A stretch of 64,000 nt of DNA. It comes from Rhynchosporium graminicola (lineage: Eukaryota > Ascomycota > Leotiomycetes > Helotiales > Ploettnerulaceae). Below the pieces are notes generated by a model that had not been told where the DNA came from, ran no database searches, and was given only the letters and a program-made list of their open reading frames with translations. A program made the translations under genes and the position numbers. Every line of letters starts with the position of its first letter. Within the stretch, counting starts at the first letter, position 1. The stretch is from positions 186,001 through 250,000 of the forward strand of contig FJUW01000076.1 in assembly GCA_900074885.1 (NCBI GenBank), given 5' to 3'. Below, one piece after another: positions 36,734 through 46,933 of the stretch.

Positions 36734-36976
36734 TATAACGCTTACTTTAGAAAGGTCTTACGTATTACCTAATAGGTAAGACCTCATATTATATAGAATA
36801 TAAAGTAGTAAGAATTAACTTAGAATCTATAACTAAGAAGTGAAGAAGTAGAGAGAGAAAGGGAGTATATATATGAAAAGGGGCCTCTAAACTCTACTCG
36901 TGTAATCTCGCTTAGCAGTAAGTGTTTCCACTAATAGAGGGAAACCTCCAATCCTCCAATCTGACTAGTTGTTATA
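36734..36976 (-). repeat. 5' LTR of the outer Gypsy element
   Basis: 243 nt. It is the 5' copy because pol reads on the minus strand. It interrupts DNA-transposon sequence that resumes directly after 36976. Confidence 0.85.
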
Positions 36977-36999
36977 GTTACTATTATAGAAACTATACG

Positions 37000-38400
37000 T
37001 AGTAATAGAAAGAAGATACTTCTAGCTTTTATAATCTGCTCTAGAGCGATAATTATAGAAAACTGGATATCTATAAACCTTTCTAATGAAGAAATAATTA
37101 CTTTCTCTTTAACTAGATATATCAATAACTCGATTATTATAGAATACGCCTACTATTTGATTAAATACTCGTATACCGGACTAGAAAAGCTATAGAAACT
37201 ACTCCTTTTAGACGGCTATAAATCTCACTATTATAAGTAATTTATAGTACTTCTTTAAGAGAATTATATACGCTTATAGTACTTTCCAAGCTACTTAACA
37301 TATGCTCTTCAGCTATTAGATATAGGCGTTTTTCAGCCTTAGAAATACTACTAATCTTAAGCTATTAACTCGGCTTTACGGAACTTAGATATTACTTATT
37401 TAATTACTTCTTTATTCAGAGACCTTACTAGTATTCGACAGAAAACTATATAGCGTTATATAATTCAGAACGCTTTTAAGGACGCTAGAATATAGCCTCT
37501 TAGCTATAAAGCTAGATTAAAGAGAATAAGATCGTTTAGAAAGCAAAAGTCAATTGAAGAGCTAGAGTTACCTTTACTACTACTATCTATACTAGTAGAT
37601 AGGGTGATATCTACTGTAACTATAGTAGAGTCGTTTATTAGAAGAGATCTAACTTAGTTATCTGACGATTTAAGAGAGATCTTCTAAAGCTCGATTAAGG
37701 AGGCTATAATATAACTCTATAAGGCCTTGATTACTTCTACTGATAATACTATACTTCAATAGAAGCTATAGTTAAGTACCTAAGGGAAGAAGACCTCTCG
37801 ACGATCAATTAAGTAATTAAAGTCAATTAGAGGTGCTATAGTAAGTGTAGCTGATCTATGACTTCAAATTCAAGCTAAAGCTGAAGCTGAAAAGACAGAA
37901 AATCGCTAAAGAGCTAAATAAGTACTTTCTTATACTATTAGAAAATGTAAGAAGTCTCTATTAAAAGCAGGAGTTTAAGTACGGAAGATAAATAAGGCTA
38001 AGAAGCTCAAATTATAAGAGTTATAGAAGAAAGGAGAGGTAGTAGCACCTGATTCAGAGCTCTATCGACTAGAAAGAGAGCCTAATAAACAGCCTATAGT
38101 CGCTGAAACTGTACTTTCTACTAAAGAAGGCTACTCTGATTTAATAGCTTCTAAGCTATAGTTTAAAGTAGATATATTCGGCGATAGCGATTAAGATTAA
38201 GATATATAGATATTATATAAGCCTAGTAGAGCTATATAAGAGGAGCTAGAGTATAGTCGATATTTGGAATCGTCGCTACTAGTAGCACTTGAGGTAGAAA
38301 GCTCTAAGAGTGAAGATAATAGAGATCAATTTGTTACTAGAAAAGATTATATATTATTAATAAATTAGAGTAGTTATTTAATATTGAAATTAAAAGAATT
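37000..38400 (+). pseudogene. Fot1/pogo-type DDE transposase remnant
   Basis: A plus-strand frame with stops reads ENWISI near 37050, then IEYAYYLIKYSYTGLEKL, LLLLDGYKSHYYK, YFPSYLTYALQLLDIGVFQP and a long C-terminal helical, Lys/Arg-rich region with KARLKRIRSFRKQKS and LQAKAEAEKTENRQRAK. The LLLDGxxSH block followed by a P-x-x-LTxxLQxLD block is typical of Fot1/pogo (Tc1-mariner superfamily, DDE) transposases. The N-terminal half is missing: the outer Gypsy LTR ends directly upstream. The terminal repeats were not found. Confidence 0.68.
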
Positions 38401-38440
38401 TTAGCAGGGAAAGTACCTAAAATACTTTACTAATATAATG

Positions 38441-39404
38441 CCGAGAGCGAGGCGTTTGCATGTGCGAGGTATTTGCATATCCCGATAGTAAGCGAGTCCC
38501 GAGCGAAACTGGAGGTGGACCGGCTAGTACTTCGTAAAGGTGATAAATAATTTACGAACCGCTGTCTATGCTTCTTCTAGTTATTTCCATGCAGCCAGCG
38601 GTCATAAACGAATCATATCTTAATATCCCCAGCTTTATTCCCTGAATAAGTAAAGCTTTGAGTAAGTGCACAGACAGTGAATGGACGTTATCCACTCATG
38701 ATACTTCCGGCCATTTGCAGATATTGGTCAATCGGTGGTAACAGATCACCGGTTACGGGGTAGTTTTAACCACTCTACACTGCCATGATCTAAGATAAAT
38801 CTCAACGGAGGTACAACAGATAAGTATTCTTGTTTTCATAGAGCTAGCAGGGGGTTAGGTGTACTTCTACACATTGGCGGTAACCAGGTCTATAGCTAGG
38901 CAGATATTACCCATGTAGTAAAGAGGAAGTCAAGGCGCTCTCGAGATATTACGATTTATAGTAAAGTCTCCTAATCCCCTGCTAGCTAAAGGACAACAAT
39001 GAATCGCTGTACCATCGAATGCTTTCCACCCTTGAGGATACTTGTCGCTTAAAGTGGGAATTGACCCCACCACTTTTCGGGAAGGGCCCCGAAAGTAGAG
39101 TTGTCAAGACCTACTAACATGCAACATGGCAGGATGAGACAAGGAACTCAGGAGCTACTGTAGTTTGTGCGGATAGCCCGTGAGCTTCGCGCAACGAGAG
39201 CAGCGAATCATCTGCTCGCGCGTGAATTCCCTGTTGTCCCCTCGCTACGTCCGCATATTGGGGACCACAAGCATAGTAAAAATGATAACAGCTCATTGCT
39301 TGTGCGTTTTGGTGTATCTCCAGTGATTTTTCATTGTCCTTCTTGCTATTACTACGCTTAGATCTCTCCTCGATTCAAGCACATCTCTCTGGTAATCAAG
39401 TACA
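38441..39404. promoter_or_regulatory. Upstream region of the first cluster P450
   Basis: Sequence returns to normal dinucleotide use here. It starts with a direct repeat, GCGAGG(C/T)(G/A)TTTGCAT, at about 38448 and 38466. At about 39053-39116 it carries the 64-nt sequence shared with the upstream region of the third P450 gene, including a palindrome (CTTTTCGGG...CCCCGAAAG). No gene is supported. Confidence 0.45.
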
Positions 39405-41189
39405 ATGGCAATCCATGCGTTGGCTCAAAGCGAGGATGCCTGGCACTTGGTTTCTCACCATCCAATCCATTCAGTCTTGATACTTTTCGCATTCGTCTCG
39501 TTATCCTACCGAATATGGACGAGTTCAAAGTACTCTTACTCTCAAGAGCAAGATGTCACAAAAGAACCCCCCATGTTGCCCCATTGGGTGCCATGGATTG
39601 GTCACGGGTTTTCGTATATATTCGATAATGCTGGACTTTTCACAGGAGCAAGGTTTGCTCCCGTGGACCAGTATCCTTGAATATCGCTGATTACGCTAGG
39701 GATAAGTCCAAAGACGGCGCTTTTGCTATTAAACTTGTCGGTTACAAGCATTACCAAGTCCTCATGCCATCACTTGTAAAACAGGTTTTTGCCCAGCGTG
39801 CGACTGTGCTCTCAAACAAACCATTAATTCACTGGCTTGCCAAACATGGGTTCGGAGATGAGGGGACAACTGCCAAAGTCCCCGAACTATACTCACACAT
39901 CTCTTCAAATCTCAATATCTTGATGACAGAAGCCGCAATCACAGACGCATCCGATCGCACAGCGAGAGCAGTGGGTGAGACAATCAGTTCGTTCGCCGTT
40001 GAGCAAATTCCTTGGGAGAATGGATCGATTCCAACCGTGGTTGGTGAAAAAGGAGAGGAAAGTGAAGTCGATTTCTTCCGTCTGGTAACCCGCTGGGCAT
40101 ACTTCTGCTCTGCACCAGCATTTTTTGGCAAAGCACTCATCGAAAAATGCCCCCAGCTTATGGATGACGTTTTCGTTTTCGATTCTCAATTTCCTCTCTT
40201 GATCACCGGACTTCCTCCTTTTACCTCGAAGATTCGCAATGCTCGTGACGCTCTCAACAGATCCAAAAAAGCTATGGAGATGTGGTATGAAGCATATAAA
40301 GCAATTGAAGACAATCATACTCCACTTCCCGGCTGGGAAGATATGAGTGATGTCAGTGAGCTGGCAAAGATGCAACATCGGACCTGGAGAACCGGTGGGA
40401 AAGAAGCAGAGAAAGCTGCGATCGCCAATATTCTAAGTCTCTTTTGGGGTCTTCATACGGTCAGCGATGTGGAGCGAGCTTGGTAGATGTACGAAACTGA
40501 TGCTGTAACAGAACGCCAACATCATCACGTTTTGGACACTCGTACACATTTACTCCTGTGCCGACTTGTTGTCTGATATTCGTGCCGAAGTGGCTCCTCA
40601 CGTAAAAACACTCCCCACAGGTCAGGTATCAATTGATCACGCGGCTCTATCACGGCAGTGCCCTCTCACCAAATCTACATGGCTTGAAACAATGCGTCAA
40701 GATATCGTGGGTGTCGAGCAAAAGTACATTGAAGAAGACTTCACAATCACCGAGTCCCCGTCTGATGCAGCACTACTTCGCGGTCAAGGAGCTACTCCTC
40801 GATCGTACGAGCTCAAAGCCGGCAATGTAGTATGTGTCCACAATGGTGCCGCTCACACCGACCCAAGGCTGTGGGAAAACCCAAAAGAATTTAATTCCCG
40901 ACGATTTATTATCACAGATCCGAGACACGAGAATAGAGAGAAGGCGGAGAGTCCAAGGCATCTGTATGCTTTTGGTGGAGGGTACAGTATGTGCAAGGGA
41001 CGCTTGTTTGCTGAGAGGGAGGTCTTGACTTTTGTTGCTGCTGTTGTCACGTTCTGGGATATTGATTTCCTGGGCCCGAAGAAGTCTAATGGGGAGTGGA
41101 TAATTAAGAAAGGGATGGAAGCAGGGGCACCTCATCCAGCTGGTGATGTGAAAGTGAGAGCCAAGAAGAGGAACTCGGCGAAACGCTGA
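39405..41189 (+). CDS. Cytochrome P450 (cluster P450-1), 561 aa
   Basis: Membrane-bound haem monooxygenase, probably a tailoring oxidase of the triterpenoid. Exons 39405-39652, 39700-40459 and 40512-41189; introns start GTTTGC and GTCAGC, the first with a clear CTGAT branch site before TAG. Features: N-terminal anchor (HSVLILFAFVSLSYRIW, about residues 23-39); Pro-rich hinge PPMLPHWVPWIGHG; I-helix region LFWGLHTNANIITFW; K-helix ExxR as ETMR at 395-398; NSRRF; haem loop FGGGYSMCKGRLFAERE with Cys 487. It resembles fungal P450s of the CYP7/CYP8-like group that act on sterol-like substrates. It is convergent with P450-2 and starts about 1 kb from the repeat block. No damage is seen. Confidence 0.88.
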
Positions 41190-42118
41190 TCGAGCGGACG
41201 AGATGGAACATTATGCATCGGGTATCTAAAATGAAAATCATTGGGACGTCTAGCTTGCTTGTATTGATGGCTTAAAGAATGTGGAGAGATTGGAAGCCCG
41301 TAGCACAAAAGCTCTTGACAAGCTAGATAAGAACATTCCACGAAATAAGAATGAAGAACGTAGAAATTGGAGGGCCCCCAGTAAGTAAATATCTCCCAGT
41401 CCTCGCCTTCAGTAATGCGATGAAGAGCCCATGCAAAGAAATTTTTAATTTGAAGAGCTCAACTAAATCGAGGAAGAGTTGATTGAGCTGAAAGATGTGA
41501 ACGCAGGAGAAAATGATGATAGTTTAAATTGATTTCTTATACTATGATACAATATGCCAATTCGCCTATCATTTTACAGTACACGATGTCAGATCAGCAG
41601 TACTATCGCATTCAACCAAGTCTCTAATGGGTGAGTCTCTATGCTGAATCCTGAACTTCACTAGACTTCTGACAAAGTCACCTTTACCCTAAATCTCCCC
41701 AAATCGTCGTCAAAATCCATCGTGGGTATCGATTTGTTTTATAAAAAACGTCGACTTCTTAAAGCATTGGTTGTATACGCCGTAATCATTGATGTTGTTG
41801 TCTCCTTACCCGGGCGTGAAAACCTTCGTTCTTCATCCTCCGTAGGATGCCACTGCCAGCTTCAAGATCCCATTTCTTGATGAATCAGGAGGGGCTCAGA
41901 AGAAGAGCCAGATGTGTTGCAATGAGACTAGCAAGTGACTAACGGGTTGAAAGCAGCAGTTGAGTTCCAATTAGTGTCTGAAGGAGGTCTTTACAGATTG
42001 TGTGGTTCTGCTACGTCAGTGCCGTCATAAATCAATGAAAAGGGCTGAGCAGGATTTTTTGATATATCCTTTTATTCTGCAAGTGGACGATTAGCGACGT
42101 CAGTCTACGACTTCAGTC
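41190..42118. other. Convergent intergenic region
   Basis: 930 nt between the 3' ends of P450-1 and P450-2. No coding signal and no repeat related to the neighbours. Confidence 0.55.
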
Positions 42119-43866
42119 TCAACGGCGCCGAAATCTGAAGGGAACAGGTCTGTTTGGAGGCATGGTACCAAACCCGAAACACTTCATATCCACTGTCGGC
42201 TTGCCCTTTTCTTCATCGATCAATTCCATATCGTAAGCACTTAAAAGTAATGCTACCGTAGTGATAATCTCCCTCTTCGCGAAATGTCTACCAGGGCAAA
42301 GATGATTTCCGCCACCGTAAGGAATCCAAGCCCCGTTTGACGATCCATCCAAAGCGAAATAAGGCTTCCTATCTTTGTTCTTCACTTTATTCCCCTTAAA
42401 AGGACCGCTATCTGGATCATTGGGGTCCACGATGAAACGATCAGAGTAGAACTCTGTCAGAGGATGCGTGCTTGAGTTCCAGACGTCTTCATTCATAGCT
42501 TCTGTGCGAGTCGAAAGACTTAACACCTCATCTTTCTTGATATGCCAACCACGGAAGGAGAAGTTGTCAATTGATGGTTGCCGAACAATGATTACTGCCA
42601 CTCTCAGGCGAAGTGTTTCAGCGTAAACAGAAGAGAAGAGAGGTTCCTCGCAAAGTTTCAGAATATCGAATTTGGGCAGCTTTCCCGAGGTGGTAGATTC
42701 TGATTGGATCGCTGCAGGGAGAATGTGTTGCAATCTTTGCTTGAGAGTTGGGTCATGGAGAGCCTCGATTAGACACCATGTTGCCGCTGGCATTGTATTC
42801 GCAGTCGCAATGTAGCTTGATTAGCAACTGCTATAGTGGAAAGGATTCAATGACTTACGCCCACATGAAAGCAAAATTTTCGGCAGCTCTAGCAGTTTCA
42901 TCGACAATACCCCGCCTCGTCAACAGAACTTGTCTCTCGCGGGTAAACTTGCTACCATAAAATGGCTCCCAGTCTATATCATCGAGGCTTTCGATTGGAC
43001 AATTCTCGGATGTGAAATTCAACCAACGCTTGATGTTCTCCACCATTTTCTCTCTTGTTTTACAAGCACTAGGATTCATGAACCTTGGAAGACCCATGAA
43101 AAGCGTGCCAATGTTACTGTTGAACTTCAAGAAATCCTCAGTAAAAGTAGGGTTCAGGGCGAGCATGTGTGTTCCGAACATGGCCTGTACTGCTGCCTCA
43201 AACACGTGGCTTTCCACAAATTTGCTGAGATCAGGAAATTCTTTCCACTTGGTTGCAAAATCACCATCTGAAAAGGCTTTCTCAATCTTCTCGCCTAAAG
43301 AATCCTGAAACCTAGCCGCAAGACCCTCCAAGTGCGTTCCTGAAAGACCAGTGTTGAGGGCTCGAAGTATTTGATGCTCCATGTTGTCCTCTGGCTTGGT
43401 TCCTAGGGGGATCTCGCGAGGTTCGAATTGATGTACCAAATGAGCTGGGCATCCAAACGCATTCTTCATGATAATGACACTTCGGGAAGTGGTTGAGAGA
43501 CTTCGAGATTCTCGAAAGTAAGCCAGAACATTTTCAGGACCAGAAACAACATAGTTGGAGAAAATTGGTAAGACGATCCTCACCGGGATTGCTCTGTCTA
43601 TGTATTGCCTGGGTATGGTTAATGGAAAGATCTCAACAGGAAGTGGTAACTCACGACGTCTTCGACATGAAATTGTGCCCATCTTTCATGAACTCAAAGG
43701 CGTGGCCCAAAATTGGAACTAAGTATGGTAGCGTAGGAGGTCGCTTCAAGCCTGGTGGAGTTCTGTCGGCCAGCTTCAAAGCTCGATGGGCGCTCAATGT
43801 GGTGAAAAGCCAAGTGAGCAAGAATGGGCTTGCGATAGTGAGCAGAAGGAGAAGGGATGTATCCAT
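42119..43866 (-). CDS. Cytochrome P450 (cluster P450-2), 552 aa
   Basis: A second haem monooxygenase of the same broad type as P450-1 but clearly different in sequence. Exons 43866-43655, 43608-42859 and 42815-42119, joined at KTSQYIDRAIPVRI and FAFMWAYIATANTMPAATW. The start Met 43866 (MDTSLLLLLTIASPFLLTWL) puts the membrane anchor at the N-terminus; a Met 15 codons upstream (43911) is an alternative. Motifs: PPTLPYLVPILGHAFEF; I-helix ATANTMPAATW; ExxR as ETLR at 387-390; YSDRF; haem loop YGGGNHLCPGRHFAKRE with Cys 484; C-terminal PPNRPVPFRF. Likely an oxidation step on the cyclised glycoside. It is transcribed away from the acyltransferase gene. Confidence 0.88.
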
Positions 43867-45233
43867 GTTCCAAGATCGTAGCAGCGCAAGAAAATTCGTG
43901 TGTGCCATCATCTTCAGTGGCGTTGGATTTCAGCTTGGAGATACACACCATCGAACGGTCGGGTATTTCGTGGCGGGGTGAGTCGATAGCGATTTGCTTG
44001 CTCCAAATCGATTCCATAAGCGCACATCGATTCCACCTTTCACTCTGTGGCAACATATACGGCGTGGGTGATGCTCGACCGTTCGCAGTGTGTTCAATTT
44101 TATACAGCAGGGTTTGGATGTTTACTACAGGCCTCAAGCGAGCTTCCACCTTCAACATTTCCTCCACGAGAGGCTTCGGAATTCAGCACATACAAGGTTA
44201 GCTTGCCAATTTTAGTCAGAGCAACATTTTTTTCACTGCTCTCTTGATGATCCACAGATTCCGAACTTTGATGCTCGGTGGCAGATTCAGTAACGCACTT
44301 TGCTTTGCTGACTGAGTGCTTTACCATGTTGATTCTACAGGGCGGCGACCTTTGCATTAGGTAAATTGCAATTGGTGAGGTTACCGGTGAGGGTGTGTCT
44401 ATTAATGCGGGTATGCTAATATATCCCCTGTGGGGCAGCCTGGATTTATACCAGAATACCAAGTACTCGCACTTCGTAATAACTACCCTGTTTCCTGGCC
44501 CACAGGCGGAGTTGCAATTGCTACAGCCAAATGAAGATCGCTAAACCTCCTCAGTAGAAGCTACACGAGCGCCAGCAGTGATGCGCCCAGGGTATCTACC
44601 TACCTAGGAACGCCCCGTAGCCACTAGCCAGGCTTATTGGAGCCGCTGTCATGGCAGGTAGTAAGTAGATAGGTAGGCTCGGTAGGTTAGTCTTGGTTTC
44701 CTGCATCTAGCAGATCCATCATCATCATCCCTGAGTATCTCGATATCTACCCGAGCCACCATCTGCTTTCTGCAGGATCAATATCTACGAGTACTCCGAT
44801 TCTCCAGAAGTCTGAACCTATCCACAGTGGATTTACAGGGAGTTTTTGGTGTCTTTGTCCTAGTATATCTCCAGTGGCCAGGTCCAGACTTTTGGAGAGA
44901 CCCAGTACCAAGACACCTGCGACCTTCCCAATGGAATCAATCTGATTCCTTCCTTCCGTTCCGTGTCCGACGATGAGGATGAAGATGAAGTCCGTTGGAA
45001 AACTTTTCCTTGTCGAGGACGCAGTGCCCTGCTAGCGGTGCATGTGTCTCTTCTCCTTGGAGATATTCCCTCGATCTTGGGCTCAGCAATTTTTACCAAG
45101 GACTAATCACCGAGCTAAATTACAATTAGAAATTTACTGAAAATCACGTAAGTGCTGTGCATACAGAGAACTCTCATGCATACGACCCAAAATCACATTC
45201 TGTGTTCTCACGCGTGCAAGACTTAATCCTGAG
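43867..45233. promoter_or_regulatory. Divergent promoter region, P450-2 / acyltransferase
   Basis: 1.4 kb between two divergent cluster genes. It contains an imperfect inverted repeat built on CTACCTACC and GGTAGG units at about 44596-44690, and MITE copy 1 at 44792-44865. Overlapping open frames are present, but none has a motif. Confidence 0.45.
44792..44865. mobile_element. Tc1/mariner-type MITE, copy 1
   Basis: Begins TACTCCGATTCTCCAGAAGT and contains GAACCTATCCACAGTGGAT, nearly identical to copy 4 for its first 45 nt. The right end is poorly conserved; the CTAGTA at 44860-44865 is my best estimate. Confidence 0.55.
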
Positions 45234-46593
45234 ATGTGTAATCATACGCAAAATTTTGTAGGTCTCATGAATCTCTTCACTAATGCACCTCCGATGTTTG
45301 CTTTTGTCCATACCGACATGGTTACTCAGGTGTCCGCAGGTCTGGTTGCACTCCAGCTCACCCTCATGATACTCGTTTTGGGCTTCACGGCACCTAACTC
45401 TGTATTTCGACCCGCTGGACTCCCTCTCATAAGTGTCTGCACCTACCTGGAGTTGCCATTCGTCAGGAAAATAAGCAATAACTTGCTTCGGGCTTTTGTC
45501 GGAGCAGCTGGCGTCTATGTCAACATTCTCTACATCGACACTGTCTTGCTAAACAAGTGGTCATTTGAGAATAAAGGGCCTGCATCAGCTCTAGGCGGAT
45601 TGGAACCAGTTCCAAAATCTCGTCGCCGCCAGAAAAGTAACGCCCACAGCCCTCATGAGAGTAATGCTGAGAGACTACTCTTTGGAGCGGAGATTAGCTT
45701 GCAAAGTCGATTCCCGACAACAAAATGGCCCATTAAAAACATACCGCCTTTTCGAACACAAGATCCAGCATACAAGCCAACAAAATCAGAGTTCCTTCAA
45801 GGATCCCTGATCAAATTGGCACTCTATGTTTTCTTGTTGGATCTCACAAGTCTTGCACCAAAAAGTGATAATGCAGTCAATTTTGGAGATAGCCGGATCC
45901 CGTTCTTCTCTCGGGCCTCTATCATCACGCGAGATGAGCTTATAACAAGAATCGCGGGTATTCTTGGTTACTGGACAGTGCAATACATCATCATCCAAAC
46001 AATATATGCATCCTTTGCAATCGTTGCAGTTACTTTTGACATTACTGCAGCTGCTTCGTGGCCGCCTGTTTTTGGATCCGTCTCAGATTCATATTCGATA
46101 CGGCGATTTTGGGGGTAAGTTCAAGTGACATAAAAGGGAGAGAAGCTGATATCGGAGCAGTACATTTTATCATCAGTTGATTCGTCGAGGATGTGGAAGC
46201 ATCGCCCATTTCATCACTTATTCGACATTGGATTTGACAAGAGGAAGTCTGACAGGAAGATACTTGTTCATATTTTGTACTTTTGCTGTCTCTGGTATCT
46301 TTCACACTTTCTCGGATCTAACTCAAGGGATTTCTTTGCTGGAGAGTGGGGCGATGAGGTTTTTCGTTATGCAGACATTAGGAATTTTGATGGAAGATGG
46401 TGCGATGGCCGTTATAAACTATGAAGTAGTGAGGAAATCCGGAAGCAGGCGCGGAGTTGGGAAGATCTTGGGATATCTTTGGGTGGTCTGCTGGCTGGTA
46501 TGGTCAACGCCAGTCTGGACCTTCAAAGTCATGCAGAAAGAGACCAAGCCGATCCTACCATTTAGTTTGATTGCGTTTCTGGTGGGATGGTAA
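45234..46593 (+). CDS. MBOAT/wax-synthase-like O-acyltransferase, 437 aa
   Basis: Polytopic membrane acyltransferase of the type common in fungal terpenoid clusters, expected to transfer an acetyl (or longer acyl) group to a hydroxyl of the triterpenoid or its sugar. Exons 45234-46114 and 46161-46593, joined by a 46-nt GTAAGT...GCAG intron to give RRFWGTFYHQLIRRG. Visible: about 7-8 hydrophobic helices (SAGLVALQLTLMILVLGF; LGYWTVQYIIIQTIYASFAI; YLFIFCTFAVSGIFH), the RxFWGxxxHQ motif with His 298, and the catalytic-type His 342 in VSGIFHTFSD. The start ATG 45234 is the first in frame. It is convergent with the cyclase-glycosyltransferase gene, 340 nt away. The family is fairly sure; the substrate is inferred from context. 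Confidence 0.83.
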
Positions 46594-46933
46594 AATCAAG
46601 ATACACTGTTTGAATCTTCAAATTCTCTTGATATGCGTACCATTTGAATAGCTCACATGAGTGTTGTGATGCAAGTATTTTGTTTTTAAGCGATCGCGTT
46701 TCAAACGGATGACTGAGCAACTAATGGGCGAGGCTGAAAGGGGATGGATGGTAGAGCCTACCAACAAGACTATACATGCTCCTATTCCGCCATTTCAATT
46801 TCTCGAAAATCAAGACGCACAAAGCCAGTTTATGTATCATGTCATCATTTTGTATAGTATATCGCGTTTTTCATCTTCAAAAATACGAATCTGCTTCAAT
46901 CACCTTCCAAAATGTAGCTTCGGGTAGCTTCAA
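46594..46933. other. Convergent 3' region, acyltransferase / cyclase-glycosyltransferase
   Basis: 340 nt between two stop codons, AT-rich, with no gene. Confidence 0.5.

Larger units (their letters stand above)
22575..36976 (-). mobile_element. Outer Ty3/Gypsy retrotransposon, RIP-mutated
   Basis: LTRs of 243 nt (22575-22817 and 36734-36976), starting TATAACG (from TGTAACG) and ending GTTATA (from GTTACA). The 14.4 kb span includes the 7.8 kb inner element; without it the element is about 6.6 kb, normal for Gypsy. On the minus strand a gag-like helical region reads at about 35.4-36.3 kb, and reverse transcriptase at about 24.95-25.8 kb (FVKKANRSLRFYIDF, IFTKLDIRQAF, YLDNILIYS) with many stops. 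A separate decayed ORF lies on the plus strand at 22.85-24.3 kb. I found no matching target duplication: the flanks are ACGCT and GTTAC. Confidence 0.82.
19930..38440. repeat. RIP-mutated nested transposon block
   Basis: About 18.5 kb with no intact gene, dominated by TA, TAG and TAT words, with CpA and TpG nearly absent (for example, 23101-23160 has none) while CpG is kept. This is the expected mark of RIP, which turns CpA into TpA on both strands. Copies within the block differ almost only by C/T and G/A transitions. The block resolves into a small LTR element, two nested Gypsy elements and a DNA-transposon remnant, each listed separately. Stretches 19930-20317 and 22307-22574 are host sequence of the small LTR element and carry no recognisable family; 20230-20317 includes short repeats of the type ACCAGCTATAGT. 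Confidence 0.9.

Noticed and set aside
22570..36981. Target-site duplication for the outer Gypsy element
   Set aside because: The flanking pentamers ACGCT and GTTAC do not match even allowing for C-to-T and G-to-A changes.
36931..37125. Minus-strand frame of 64 codons within the repeat block
   Set aside because: Antisense to the transposase remnant and crosses the LTR boundary; a chance frame.
19930..38440. Centromere or rDNA spacer as an explanation for the AT-rich block
   Set aside because: The block is explained by LTR and DNA transposons with RIP. It is short and has no rRNA genes or satellite array beyond the interior units of one element.
43694..44167. Minus-strand frame of 157 codons overlapping the start of P450-2
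   Set aside because: Out of frame with the P450 exon and without motifs; the membrane anchor of P450-2 explains the coding signal.
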